From contig NZ_BDAC01000011.1 of NCBI RefSeq assembly GCF_002091635.1, positions 62,001 to 126,000 of the forward strand: 64,000 bases of DNA, given 5' to 3'. Source of the DNA: Pseudomonas indica NBRC 103045 (GTDB lineage: Bacteria; Pseudomonadota; Gammaproteobacteria; Pseudomonadales; Pseudomonadaceae). The notes beneath the pieces are model-generated. The model did not search any database and was not told where the DNA came from. It was given only the letters and a program-made list of their open reading frames with translations. Below are positions 44,947 to 53,142 of this stretch, piece by piece. The position numbers and the translations under genes are program-made. Position 1 is the stretch's first letter, and every line of letters begins with the position of its first letter.

Positions 44947-45651
44947 ATGACCGACCTGTCCGCCTTCCCCATCACCCGCAAATGGCCCGCCAGCCAGCCG
45001 GACCGCCTGCAGCTCTACTCCCTGCCCACGCCCAACGGGGTCAAGGTCTCCATCATGCTGGAAGAAACCGGCCTGCCCTACGAGCCGCACCTGGTCAGCT
45101 TCGACACCAACGACCAGATGTCCCCGGAGTTCCTCTCCCTCAATCCGAACAACAAGATCCCCGCCATCATCGACCCCAACGGCCCGGATGGCCGCCCGCT
45201 GCCGCTGTTCGAGTCCGGCGCGATCCTGATCTACCTCGCCGACAAGACCAGCCAGCTCATCCCGCAGGACGCCGCTGGCCGCTACCAGACCATCCAGTGG
45301 CTGATGTTCCAGATGGGTGGCATCGGCCCGATGTTCGGCCAGGTCGGCTTCTTCCACAAATTCGCCGGCCGCGAATACGAAGACAAACGCCCGCTGCAAC
45401 GCTACATCGACGAAGCCAAGCGCCTGCTCAACGTGCTCGACCGACACCTGGAAGGCCGCGCCTGGATCATGGGCGACACCTACACCATCGCCGACATCGC
45501 CACCTTCCCCTGGATACGCAACCTGATCGGCTTCTATGAAGCCGGCGAACTGGTGGAAATCGAGCGCTTCGGCAACGTCACCCGTGTGCTGGACGCCTTC
45601 CTCGCCCGCCCGGCAGTGGTGCGGGGGTTGGGGATTCCGAAGCGGGGGTGA
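44947..45651 (+). CDS. Glutathione S-transferase, YghU/YfcG-like
   Basis: The 234-residue protein has the nu-class GST features: thioredoxin-fold N-terminal domain with YSLPTPNGVKVSIMLEE and NPNNKIPAIIDPNGPDG, and a C-terminal helical domain with MFGQVGFFHKFA and MGDTYTIADIATFPW. YfcG and YghU act as disulfide-bond oxidoreductases or organic peroxidases with glutathione. It is not a maleylacetoacetate isomerase, so it does not supply the MaiA missing from the hmg cluster. AAGGAG precedes the ATG. Confidence 0.88.
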   Translation: MTDLSAFPITRKWPASQPDRLQLYSLPTPNGVKVSIMLEETGLPYEPHLVSFDTNDQMSPEFLSLNPNNKIPAIIDPNGPDGRPLPLFESGAILIYLADKTSQLIPQDAAGRYQTIQWLMFQMGGIGPMFGQVGFFHKFAGREYEDKRPLQRYIDEAKRLLNVLDRHLEGRAWIMGDTYTIADIATFPWIRNLIGFYEAGELVEIERFGNVTRVLDAFLARPAVVRGLGIPKRG

Positions 45652-45683
45652 TTCTCCCCTGCGCTTCGATACCCGCACATCCC

Positions 45684-45711
45684 GCCCTCTCCCGTATATA
45701 CGGGAGAGGGC
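45684..45711. repeat. Perfect 28-base palindrome
   Basis: GCCCTCTCCCGTAT and its exact complement ATACGGGAGAGGGC abut with no loop, in the 136-base gap between the GST and nitrilase-like genes. It belongs with the CCCTCTCC repeat family but lacks the usual tail. Confidence 0.75.
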
Positions 45712-45787
45712 CGCAGCCTCGGCCAGGCATGCATACCGGAACGCCCGAAAGCCAATAGCACGGATACGACCGCAAGGAACCCACACC

Positions 45788-46522
45788 ATGAAACTCTGCG
45801 CCGCCCAGCTCGCCTCGGTCTCCGGCGACCTCCGGCAGAACCTCGATAAGCACTGCCGCTTCGTGGAACACGCCGCCCGGCTCGGCGCGGAGTTGATCGT
45901 TTTCCCGGAACTCTCGCTAACCCGCTACGAGACCGTCCGGGCCAGGGAGCTGGCGCTGCCCTGGAACAGCCCGCTACTGGACGAACTCCAGCACCTCAGC
46001 GATGCCCATCGAATCATCATCGGCGCCGGGCTTCCCACACCGGCGCCGGAGGGCACCCGCATCAGCATGCTGATCGTCCAGCCGCACAAGCCCCGGGAGG
46101 TTTATTCCAAACAACTGCTCCCTGACGACGAGCTGCCCTTCTTCGTACCCGGCGATCATCAAGTCGTGATCCGTGCAGGCGATGCCGTGCTGGCACCGGC
46201 CATCTGCTACGAGTCCCTGCAACCCGACCACGCCGAACAGGCCGCCCGCCTGGGCGCGAACGTCTACCTGGCCAGCGTGGCCAAGTCCGCCAATGGCGTC
46301 GCCAAGGCCCGGGCGCACTACTCCGAGGTGGCAAAACGGCACGGCATGACGGTGCTGCTGGCGAACGGCGTCGGCCCGGTGGATGGCTTCGTCACGGCCG
46401 GGCAGTCGGCCGTCTGGGACGACCGGGGCGAACGGCTGGGGCAACTGGGCGAAGAGGAAGAAGGCCTGCTCCTGTTCGATACGCTCAGCGAAGCGCTGAG
46501 CATCCACTCACCCTTACGGTGA
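45788..46522 (+). CDS. Carbon-nitrogen hydrolase (nitrilase superfamily)
   Basis: The 244-residue protein shows the catalytic triad of the superfamily: Glu in IVFPELSLTRYE, Lys in EVYSKQLLPDDE and Cys in APAICYESLQ. Members hydrolyse amides or carbamoyl compounds. The size and the ELPFF loop fit the short deaminated-glutathione-amidase-like branch, but I cannot fix the substrate. Its 3' end overlaps the convergent monooxygenase gene by 9 bases. Confidence 0.85.
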   Translation: MKLCAAQLASVSGDLRQNLDKHCRFVEHAARLGAELIVFPELSLTRYETVRARELALPWNSPLLDELQHLSDAHRIIIGAGLPTPAPEGTRISMLIVQPHKPREVYSKQLLPDDELPFFVPGDHQVVIRAGDAVLAPAICYESLQPDHAEQAARLGANVYLASVAKSANGVAKARAHYSEVAKRHGMTVLLANGVGPVDGFVTAGQSAVWDDRGERLGQLGEEEEGLLLFDTLSEALSIHSPLR

Positions 46523-48019
46523 AATCGAAGGCGTGGGCGCTGCCTCGATTGCATCCGGCCCCGGCGACGCCTCGGAAAACACCAGCGCTTCGTCCTGGAT
46601 CGGCTGCTCCAGCAGCATCACCCGGTCCCGCTCGTAACTGTGCAGCACCCGCCAGGGCAGATGCCGCCCCTGCCGAGGCAATACCGCCTGCCCGCGCTGG
46701 ACATAGCCGGAGCGCAGCGAACTCATCACACTCTCCTCCAGCGCCTCGCCCTCCGGCGCCTTCGGGGTGAACACCGCCCGCCCCGCCTCGCGCATGTGGC
46801 GGTACAGCCGGCACAGGTAGGCCGCGGCGATATCCGCCTTCAACGTCCAAGAGGCATTGGTATAGCCGAAGATGTAACCGAAGTTGGGCACGTCCTGCAC
46901 CAGCACGCCCTTATAGGTCAGCCGCTCGTGGATCGGTTGCACCACGCCATCCACGTCCACCGTCACCCCGCCGCACGCCTGCAAGCGCAACCCGGTGGCG
47001 GTGATCACGATATCCGCCTCCAGCTCCCGCCCGGACACCAGGCGGATGCCCCGCTCGGTGAAGGTCTCGATGCGATCGGTGACGACCGAGGCTTTTCCCT
47101 TGCGCAGCACCTCGAACAGATCGGCATTCGGCACGGCACACAACCGCTCGTCCCACGGGTTGTACGGCGGCGTAAAATGACGCATGTCCACCGCCCCGTC
47201 CAACCGCTTGCGCACCCCGGCCAGCAACAGCCGCCGCACCAGCCCCGGCCAGCGCTTCGCCGCCTTGAACATCGTCCGCTGCAAGAAGATGTTGCGCCGG
47301 CGCGCCCAGGCATAGACCCATCGATCCGGCAGAAACCGCCGAAGCACCTCCGACAGCTTGTCGTAGGCCGGCACCGAGAACACATAGCTCGGCGACCGCT
47401 GCAGCATGGTCACATGGGCAGCCCGCTCCGCCATCGCCGGCACCAGCGTTACCGCCGTCGCGCCGCTGCCGATCACCACCACCCGCTTGCCGCTGTAATC
47501 CAAGTCCTCCGGCCACTGCTGCGGGTGGATACGCAGCCCCTGAAAGCGCTCGACACCAGGAAAATCCGGCAGATAGCCGGCGTCGTAGTCGTAATAACCG
47601 GTGCAAGCGATCAGCAGCCTGCACGTGAAGGAGCGCGTCTGCCCGCTCGCCTCCTCCAGTGCCGTCACCGTCCACTCGCGCCGCTCGCTGGACCAGGAAA
47701 ACCGCGTCGCCTTCAGGCCGAAACGAATCTTCTCTTCGACCCCGAACGCCCGCGCCGTCTCCACCACATAACGCCGGATCGACGGCCCATCCGCCAGCAC
47801 CTTCAGCTCATTCCAGGGGCGGAACGAATAGCCGAAGCTGAACATGTCCGAATCCGACCGCACGCCAGGATAGCGAAACAGATCCCACGTCCCGCCAATC
47901 GCCTGCCGCCGCTCGACGATCCCAACCCGCGCCTCCGGCACCTGCATCGCCAACTGACACGCCATCCCAATGCCCGACAACCCGGCACCGATCACCAGCA
48001 CATCGAAATGATCCTGCAT
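46514..48019 (-). CDS. Flavin-containing monooxygenase, Baeyer-Villiger type
   Basis: The 501-residue protein has two dinucleotide folds: VLVIGAGLSGIGMACQL for FAD near the N terminus and VVVIGSGATAVTLVPAMA for NADPH near residue 180. Between them, FQGLRIHPQQWP (159-170) matches the type I Baeyer-Villiger fingerprint F-x-G-x3-H-x3-W-P. Such enzymes insert oxygen into ketones or oxidise heteroatoms. No other catabolic gene is adjacent, so the substrate is open. Confidence 0.88.
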   Translation of the reverse strand: MQDHFDVLVIGAGLSGIGMACQLAMQVPEARVGIVERRQAIGGTWDLFRYPGVRSDSDMFSFGYSFRPWNELKVLADGPSIRRYVVETARAFGVEEKIRFGLKATRFSWSSERREWTVTALEEASGQTRSFTCRLLIACTGYYDYDAGYLPDFPGVERFQGLRIHPQQWPEDLDYSGKRVVVIGSGATAVTLVPAMAERAAHVTMLQRSPSYVFSVPAYDKLSEVLRRFLPDRWVYAWARRRNIFLQRTMFKAAKRWPGLVRRLLLAGVRKRLDGAVDMRHFTPPYNPWDERLCAVPNADLFEVLRKGKASVVTDRIETFTERGIRLVSGRELEADIVITATGLRLQACGGVTVDVDGVVQPIHERLTYKGVLVQDVPNFGYIFGYTNASWTLKADIAAAYLCRLYRHMREAGRAVFTPKAPEGEALEESVMSSLRSGYVQRGQAVLPRQGRHLPWRVLHSYERDRVMLLEQPIQDEALVFSEASPGPDAIEAAPTPSISP

Positions 48020-48193
48020 GGCGCGCCTCCCGTTTGGCTTCTAACCTTCGGGATGCACGGCATCCCGACCTTCAGGCGAGGCTAGATCATTTGGCGCGGG
48101 AGCGCTGCTGGTCGTTTGGATGGGGGTATTTGGTGAAAGAACGGCGCGGGGAAGGATTGCGTGCGGTTTGATGGGGATGGCGGGTATCGGCCG

Positions 48194-48677
48194 ATTCTGT
48201 TGAAAAAGTAGGTTCAGCGGCAGCCGGCCGATCGGATGTGCCTGCTGTCGAAGTGGCTGGAAGCCACTTCAAGTTGCCTTTCGGCGTTTCACGGAGCTTC
48301 CTTGCCCAGGTCTGAGGGTTAATTCGAGGGTTTCTGCTCGCCGCAGGCGCGCCTATCCCGTGAGTGGTGGCCCGTGAGGCAGCAGCTTGGCCATACGTCT
48401 CAGGTTTTGCACAGTAGCGGCCAAGGTGAATTCGTCAGTCGCACCCGTCAGTCCACGCAGTCGTAAGCGGTCGAGTTTCATGATCCGTTTGAGGTGGGCG
48501 AACAGCATCTCCACCTTCTTCCGTTCGCAACGAGAGATGAAAGAGCGTGAACGACGTTGAAATCCGGTGCGTTCAGAAGACGGAACTGCCTTGGTTTTTA
48601 CGTAGCAGCGTCGAAATCGAGCGTTTTTTGAGCTGTCGATAAGCAACTCTCTCAGAAACCGACTTTTTCAACAGAAT
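48194..48677. mobile_element. Decayed insertion sequence with both inverted ends (484 bases)
   Basis: ATTCTGTTGAAAAAGTAGG (from 48194) and CCGACTTTTTCAACAGAAT (to 48677) are near perfect inverted repeats bounding 484 bases. Inside is only the C-terminal end of a DDE transposase, so most of the element was lost by internal deletion while both ends survive. Such ends could still be mobilised by a full-length relative. I could not identify a clean target duplication. Confidence 0.8.
48353..48646 (-). pseudogene. Truncated DDE transposase, IS5/IS1182-like C terminus
   Basis: The visible 97-residue reading ends in ERKKVEMLFAHLKRIMKLDR then TDEFTLAATVQNLRRMAKLL, the C-terminal block of IS1182/IS5-type transposases with the catalytic Glu region. 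Full-length enzymes are about 450 residues, so more than three quarters is missing. Confidence 0.75.
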
Positions 48678-48711
48678 TGACCGATAGCTGCCACTCTCAA
48701 CCGCAAGACCA

Positions 48712-48752
48712 TGACGCGGAGCGTCACAGGATGCATTCCCACGTGGAGCTTG
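48712..48752. repeat. TGACGCGGAGCGTCA repeat, degenerate copy
   Basis: TGACGCGGAGCGTCAC is followed by ATGCATTCCCACGTGGAGC, the head of the second palindrome, whose right arm is lost. It lies just beyond the right end of the decayed IS. Confidence 0.6.
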
Positions 48753-48867
48753 CAAACTCAACCAAGCAAAAGCGATCCTAGCGGCTCAGTCAGGTTGGGC
48801 CTCCCCAAGCGGTTTTCCATCCAGCCCTCTCGAGTCGCCTGCTCATGTCATACGAAATAGGTCGTCA

Positions 48868-49137
48868 ATGAACCGAGACATTTACACAACCTTCTTAGGT
48901 GCGAAAGGTGTTGCTTTCGCGTGGATTGGTGCGGCCCTGGGTCCCATTTTTCTAGGGTTCAGCAGCAATCAACAGGAGCACTTGGTCTTCGGCATTGGAG
49001 CATTGATTCTAGTTGCGCTCTCGTTCGGCGAAGGTATCCGAGCTTTAAAGCATGGGTCGATGAGTGACTTCCTGGTTTACATGATCGTTCCTGCCCTTCT
49101 TTTAACTACAAGCTGCAGCTATGTGTTTTTCACTTGA
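48868..49137 (+). CDS. Small hypothetical membrane protein, AT-rich
   Basis: The 89-residue product has three membrane segments (about 15-31, 39-55, 67-88). I do not recognise a family. Its codons and base composition are clearly richer in A and T than neighbouring genes, and it sits between an IS remnant and REP repeats, which suggests transfer. No strong ribosome site is seen, so gene status is moderate. Confidence 0.55.
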   Translation: MNRDIYTTFLGAKGVAFAWIGAALGPIFLGFSSNQQEHLVFGIGALILVALSFGEGIRALKHGSMSDFLVYMIVPALLLTTSCSYVFFT

Positions 49138-49202
49138 GACGCAGCGCAATATTGGATACCCAGCCAAAACCATCCAAACCATGGCACAGAGCGCCGCGCA
49201 GA

Positions 49203-49228
49203 ATTCCCACGCAAAGCGTGGGAACGAC
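49203..49228. repeat. TTCCCACGC..GCGTGGGAA palindrome
   Basis: ATTCCCACGC and GCGTGGGAAC flank an AAA centre. This is a single copy of the second half of the composite repeat seen at 49655, 50354 and 56814. Confidence 0.75.
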
Positions 49229-49248
49229 CCAGCAACCCAGCCAGGGCT

Positions 49249-49536
49249 TTAATCCAGCAGGAACTTCAAGCGTTCATCCGCCTTCGCCGCACTGATTTCG
49301 AGGATTTGTGCCTCGACCACCTGTTCGGCCACGAAGGGGTCGTCGTTGACGCGGGTTTGCAGGTCGGGCAGCGAGGTGTTGTGGGCGATGACGCAGCCGC
49401 CGCGCTTGGGTTGGAGGCTGCCGACGAGCAGGAACACGCCGTCGTCGAAGCCGCGCTTGATCCAGGCGTTGTGGCCTTCCATGAATTGGCTGGCCTTGTC
49501 TTTGTGGGTTGAGAACGTGAGCAGTACGACGAACAT
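49249..49536 (-). CDS. YciI-like protein
   Basis: The 95-residue protein is one YciI/YCII domain (ferredoxin-like fold, dimeric) with FVVLLTFSTHKDKASQFMEGH and the conserved His/Asp pair typical of the family. YciI members bind small ligands; few have a known role. I chose the ATG at 49536 with AGGAG upstream. Confidence 0.82.
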   Translation of the reverse strand: MFVVLLTFSTHKDKASQFMEGHNAWIKRGFDDGVFLLVGSLQPKRGGCVIAHNTSLPDLQTRVNDDPFVAEQVVEAQILEISAAKADERLKFLLD

Positions 49537-49654
49537 CGGGCCTATTCTCCTGATGGTTGTTAGGTGCATTCCGTTATGGGCGGTATCGCTGGCGCGTACC
49601 GGCCCTAAGGTATAGCCCGGTTGTTTCAGGCTGGCTAGCCGGGGGCGCCGGGGA

Positions 49655-49705
49655 AGTGACGCGGGGCCTCATGGGCTGCGTTCCCACGCGGAGCGTGGGA
49701 ACGAT
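49655..49705. repeat. Composite GTGACGCGG / TTCCCACGCGGAGCGTGGGAA repeat
   Basis: A worn first palindrome (GTGACGCGGGGCCTCA) is followed by a perfect second one, TTCCCACGC-GGA-GCGTGGGAA, then CGATC. It lies upstream of the isochorismatase-family gene. Confidence 0.75.
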
Positions 49706-49787
49706 CCAGTCCGGCATCTTCCCGGATTGCGCTGACGCTTTTCTGGGCTACGTTCACTCTTTGGCCCTTCGACAAGGAATCCTCGCC

Positions 49788-50357
49788 ATGTCCATTCGTT
49801 CCGGTTCCAATGCGGCCTTGGTCGTCGTCGATGTCCAGGTCGACGTCGTGGCCAATGCCTGGGAGCGCGACCGCATCGTCGCGAACGTAGCGCTCGCCGT
49901 TCGGCGTGCTCGCGATGCGGGTGTGGTTGTCGTCTGGGTCCAGCATGACGATGCCGAACTCAAGTACGACACCTCGGGCTGGGCGTGGGTGCCAGAGCTT
50001 TCGCCACTGCCAACGGAGCCGCTCGTTCGCAAGCACTTCAATTCCGCCTTTGAAGGCACCGAGCTTGACTCGCTGCTGGACGGGCTCGGTGTCGCACACG
50101 TTTTCCTGGCCGGGGCGGCGACGAACTGGTGCATTCGTGCAACGGCCTATGCCGCACTGGAGCGAGGGTTCGACGTTACCTTGCTCAGCGACGCGCATAC
50201 GACCGAAGACATGGTGCTTTCGTCTGGGCGGGTGATCGAGGCGCAAAGCGTGGTCGACGACCTCAACATCGCCCTGCGCTGGCTTGCCTACCCTGGACGC
50301 GCCAATGCGGCCGCGCCGACTGCGGAGGTCGAATTCGGGAGTCGCACAGAAGGGTGA
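49788..50357 (+). CDS. Isochorismatase-family cysteine hydrolase
   Basis: The 189-residue protein has the family triad: Asp in ALVVVDVQVDVV, Lys in PLVRKHFNSAF and Cys in GAATNWCIRATAYAA. Members include nicotinamidases and other amidases. Length and layout fit the plain hydrolase group, and no pathway neighbour points to a substrate. The stop overlaps the first bases of a REP-like repeat. Confidence 0.85.
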   Translation: MSIRSGSNAALVVVDVQVDVVANAWERDRIVANVALAVRRARDAGVVVVWVQHDDAELKYDTSGWAWVPELSPLPTEPLVRKHFNSAFEGTELDSLLDGLGVAHVFLAGAATNWCIRATAYAALERGFDVTLLSDAHTTEDMVLSSGRVIEAQSVVDDLNIALRWLAYPGRANAAAPTAEVEFGSRTEG

Positions 50358-50404
50358 CGCGGAGCGTCACGGGCTGCATTCCCACGCGGAGCGTGGGAAC
50401 GATC
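50354..50404. repeat. Composite REP: GTGACGCGGAGCGTCAC plus TTCCCACGCGGAGCGTGGGAA
   Basis: Two perfect palindromes, each with a GGA centre, are joined by GGGCTGCA. This is the best preserved copy. It abuts the stop codon of the isochorismatase-family gene, between convergent genes. Confidence 0.85.
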
Positions 50405-50415
50405 GATGCTCCGCC

Positions 50416-50433
50416 GGGCGAATAAATTCGCCC
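50416..50433. repeat. GGGCGAATAAATTCGCCC palindrome
   Basis: This is a copy of the short palindrome family also at 1490, 31794 and 61440, immediately after a composite REP. It is followed by CCTACCCACGAGCGG, a further degenerate repeat. Confidence 0.7.
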
Positions 50434-50477
50434 CTACCCACGAGCGGAGCGCGGGAACGCTCCATCCACGCGCCCGT

Positions 50478-51245
50478 TCACTGCGCCAGCCAACCGCCAT
50501 CCATGTTCCAGGCTGCGCCACGTACCTGCTCGGCTGCCGGGCTGCAGAGAAACAGCGCCAGATCGCCCAGTTGCTGCGGGGTCACGAAGGCCTGGGAAGG
50601 CTGTTTTTCCGCGAGCAGTGCCGTGCGTGCGCTGTCGAGCGACTCGCCCACGGCGACACGCGCATCGATCTGCTGCTGCACGAGCGGGGTGAGCACCCAG
50701 CCGGGGCAGATGGCATTGCAGGTCACGCCGCTCAAGGCGGTTTCCAACGCCACCACCTTGGTCAGCCCGAGCACACCATGCTTGGCCGCGACGTAGGCCG
50801 CCTTGCCGATGGAGCCGACGCTGCCATGCACCGAGGCGACGTTGATGATGCGTCCCCAGTTCTGCTCTCGCATGTCGGGCAAGGCCAGTTGCGTGCAGTG
50901 AAAGACCGCCGTGAGGTTGAGCGCGATCACCGCGTCCCAGCGCTCCATGGGGAAGCTCTCCACGGGCGAGACGTGCTGTATCCCGGCGTTGTTGACCAAG
51001 ATGTCGACACGGCCGAAATCGCGGCGGGCGTAGTCGAACAGATCCTCGATCTGCGCGCGGTCGCCAAGGTCGGCGCCGTTGTAGCCAACCCGCCCGCCGA
51101 AGCGGGAAAGCTGATCGGCCGCCGCCTGCCAATCGCCGAAGCCATTGAGGATGACGTTGGCGCCGCTGCGGGCAAGCACCTCGGCAATTCCCAGGCCGAT
51201 GCCGCTGGTCGAGCCGGTGACCAGGGCGGTTTTTCCACTGAGCAT
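50478..51245 (-). CDS. bdhA: 3-hydroxybutyrate dehydrogenase BdhA
   Basis: BdhA oxidises D-3-hydroxybutyrate to acetoacetate with NAD+. The 255-residue short-chain dehydrogenase has the cofactor motif VTGSTSGIGLGIA, the NNAGIQHVSPVE segment typical of this enzyme, and the catalytic Ser, Tyr and Lys in VASVHGSVGSIGKAAYVAAKHG. I chose the ATG at 51245, preceded by AGGAGG. It lies downstream of an OprD-type porin and near a sigma-54 activator, fitting regulated use of 3-hydroxybutyrate. Confidence 0.93.
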   Translation of the reverse strand: MLSGKTALVTGSTSGIGLGIAEVLARSGANVILNGFGDWQAAADQLSRFGGRVGYNGADLGDRAQIEDLFDYARRDFGRVDILVNNAGIQHVSPVESFPMERWDAVIALNLTAVFHCTQLALPDMREQNWGRIINVASVHGSVGSIGKAAYVAAKHGVLGLTKVVALETALSGVTCNAICPGWVLTPLVQQQIDARVAVGESLDSARTALLAEKQPSQAFVTPQQLGDLALFLCSPAAEQVRGAAWNMDGGWLAQ

Positions 51246-51275
51246 AACGGGGCCTCCTAATCGGGGGTTCACAGT

Positions 51276-51306
51276 AACGAGAAAAGACCGGGCCACCGGG
51301 GCCCGG
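51276..51306 (-). terminator. Attenuator or terminator between porin and bdhA
   Basis: A seven-base stem CCGGGCC / GGCCCGG with a five-base loop lies 35 bases after the porin stop, and on the minus strand it is followed by TCTTTTCTC. It may partially end porin transcripts before bdhA. Confidence 0.5.
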
Positions 51307-51341
51307 CAAGCTTTACACCAGAGAGCAAGCGAAAGACGGCC

Positions 51342-52607
51342 TCACCAGAGCGGAATGCTGTAGCTGACGATGACGCGGTTCTCGTCCAGATCGCTGCCGA
51401 AGTTGCTGCGGGTGGTGGCGTTACGCAGGCGCAGGCCCAGGTTCTTCAACGGGCCGTCCTGGAAGACATAGGCGATGTCGGTGTTGCGCTCCCAGGTCTT
51501 GCCCTCGCTCAGGCCGGCACCGCGCTCGACGTTGTCGCCGGACAGGTAGCGGGTCATGAAGGTCAGCCCCGGAATCCCGAGCGCGGCGAAGTCGAAGTCG
51601 TAGCGCAGTTGCCAGGAGCGTTCGTCCTGGTTGCCGAAGTCGTTGATCTGCACCAAGTGGGCCAGCGCATTGTCGGAGCCGGCGATGTAGGCGAAACCGG
51701 TGTCGCCGCTCAAGTATTGGTAACTGGCGGTGAAGCTCTGGGGTCCCAGGCGGTAGGTGAACAGCGCACCGAAGGCGTCGTTGTCGACGTTGCTACCGCC
51801 GTCGTCGCGGGAGCGGGCGAAGCGGATATCCGACTTCAGGCTCTGCGTCTCGCCCAGCGGCAGTTGGTACACCAGGTTGACCAGGTGCTGCTTGTAGATG
51901 CCGTCGAGACCGCCGTAGTAGTAGCTGGTGGACAGCGCCGGGGTCCACTGGTAACGACCGCCGGCGAACAGGAACTCGTCGCTGGTCTTGGCGCTGCCCA
52001 GCACGATGTTGCGCTTGCCGCCGTTGAAGACGGTCATTTCCTCGTTGTCCGAGGAGTCGCGCTGGTTGACCCGGTCGATGCGGCCGAGATCCAGGCTCAA
52101 GCCCTCCACCTCGTTGCTGGTGAGCCAGGCGCCGCGGAACGTCTGTGGCAGCAGGCGGCTGTCGTTGCGCATCAGTGGCGGCAGCGAAGGCTGGAGGGTA
52201 CCGAGTTTGAGGGTGCTGTTGGAGGCGCGCAGCTTGGCGGTCAGCCCGGTCTCGCCGTACTCGTCCTGGGCGCGTTTGGGCGCCTCCCGGTCGCTCTTGA
52301 GGAGGCCGGTGCCGATCCGGTCCGGGCTGGAGTCGAGCTTGATCCCGAGCAGGCCGATGGCGTCGAAGCCGACGCCGACGGAGCCTTCGGTGTAGCCGGA
52401 CTCGAAGCGCAACATGAAGCCCTGTGCCCACTCCTCCGCCTTGGACTGGGCGGCGCCGCGCTGGCGGAAGTCGCGGTTCATGTAGAAGTTGCGGGCATCC
52501 AGCACCGCCTTGCTGTCCTCGACGAAGGCAGCGGAAACCGGGGCGGACAGCCCCAGGGAAAGGCTCGCAGCCAGCAGTGGGCAGGTGAATGTCGGCGTGT
52601 GTCGCAT
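51342..52607 (-). CDS. OprD-family outer membrane porin
   Basis: The 421-residue product has a signal peptide ending PVSAA and the OprD family marks AFVEDSKAVLDARNFYMNRD, EEWAQGFMLRFESGYTEGSVG and a C-terminal beta strand ending in Trp. It is a paralogue of the OpdH gene at 19815 with the same length. Being between bdhA and a sigma-54 regulator, it probably takes up 3-hydroxybutyrate or its oligomers; this is inference from context. An AAGAGGA ribosome site precedes the ATG. Confidence 0.88.
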   Translation of the reverse strand: MRHTPTFTCPLLAASLSLGLSAPVSAAFVEDSKAVLDARNFYMNRDFRQRGAAQSKAEEWAQGFMLRFESGYTEGSVGVGFDAIGLLGIKLDSSPDRIGTGLLKSDREAPKRAQDEYGETGLTAKLRASNSTLKLGTLQPSLPPLMRNDSRLLPQTFRGAWLTSNEVEGLSLDLGRIDRVNQRDSSDNEEMTVFNGGKRNIVLGSAKTSDEFLFAGGRYQWTPALSTSYYYGGLDGIYKQHLVNLVYQLPLGETQSLKSDIRFARSRDDGGSNVDNDAFGALFTYRLGPQSFTASYQYLSGDTGFAYIAGSDNALAHLVQINDFGNQDERSWQLRYDFDFAALGIPGLTFMTRYLSGDNVERGAGLSEGKTWERNTDIAYVFQDGPLKNLGLRLRNATTRSNFGSDLDENRVIVSYSIPLW

Positions 52608-52943
52608 GGGTATTTCCTCTTGTCGTTATTGTCGCTACGGCTTTTTGGCCCACAGCCGTCCTGGCAGCGACTGCCGGGGCAGCGCCGTGGGTTGGGTGAA
52701 CGGAAAAGTTCGGGTCCCAGGAGAGGACCCGCACGCAGACTTACAGGGCTTCGCGCAGCCTCGGGCTCGCGACGTGGAACCGTCGCGCCTCCAGCCGTCT
52801 CGATTGCACGATGAGTGATGCGGGGGGCAGCGGAATACCTGAGAGAGCCATGGGAGCGATTCCTTTTGTTGTTGTTTTCTCGTGCGCTCTGGGGGCACGT
52901 CGACTTCCGACGTCGAGTCCGACGCGTACTGGCTTTCCTAAGA

Positions 52944-52958
52944 GCGAAAGGCATGCCA
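52944..52958 (-). promoter_or_regulatory. Sigma-54-type promoter upstream of the porin gene
   Basis: On the minus strand TGGCATGCCTTTCGC has the GG and GC pairs of the -24/-12 element with exactly 10 bases between, and two mismatches to TGGCACG-N4-TTGCA. It lies about 340 bases upstream of the porin ATG and about 165 bases from a palindrome at 53120. The 535-base gap (52608-53142) has no other gene I can support. Confidence 0.5.
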
Positions 52959-53119
52959 GCTCGGCCGAGGTCGTTACGAAAAGACCACGGATCAGCAGCA
53001 GGCCAGAAACTATGCGGCTTGCGCCGCCCCAACCCAGGACGTCGGCCGGGTTTGGCGGCGTAAGCACGGTGTACGGGAATCTGGACATGTTCAATATGGC
53101 GACTGCCGGTGCGGCGCTT

Positions 53120-53135
53120 GTCCAGTTTTCTGGAC
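53120..53135. promoter_or_regulatory. Candidate activator binding site GTCCAG-TTTT-CTGGAC
   Basis: A perfect six-base inverted repeat with a TTTT centre lies 8 bases from the end of the regulator gene, on the porin side. Its distance from the sigma-54-like promoter suits an enhancer site. It could instead be a weak terminator of the regulator gene. Confidence 0.45.
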
Positions 53136-53142
53136 GCGCCGT

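Noticed and set aside
44947..45651. Could this GST be the missing maleylacetoacetate isomerase?
   Set aside because: MaiA (zeta class) has the SSCx(W/H)RVRIAL motif near the N terminus; this protein has the YghU/YfcG-type start and C-terminal features instead.
48020..48193. Possible left part of the IS outside the inverted end
   Set aside because: No transposase-like reading or further repeat is visible outside 48194; the bounded 484-base unit explains the signal.
52608..53142. Several short open frames in the porin upstream region
   Set aside because: None has a ribosome site or recognisable domain; the region is better explained by promoter and enhancer elements.
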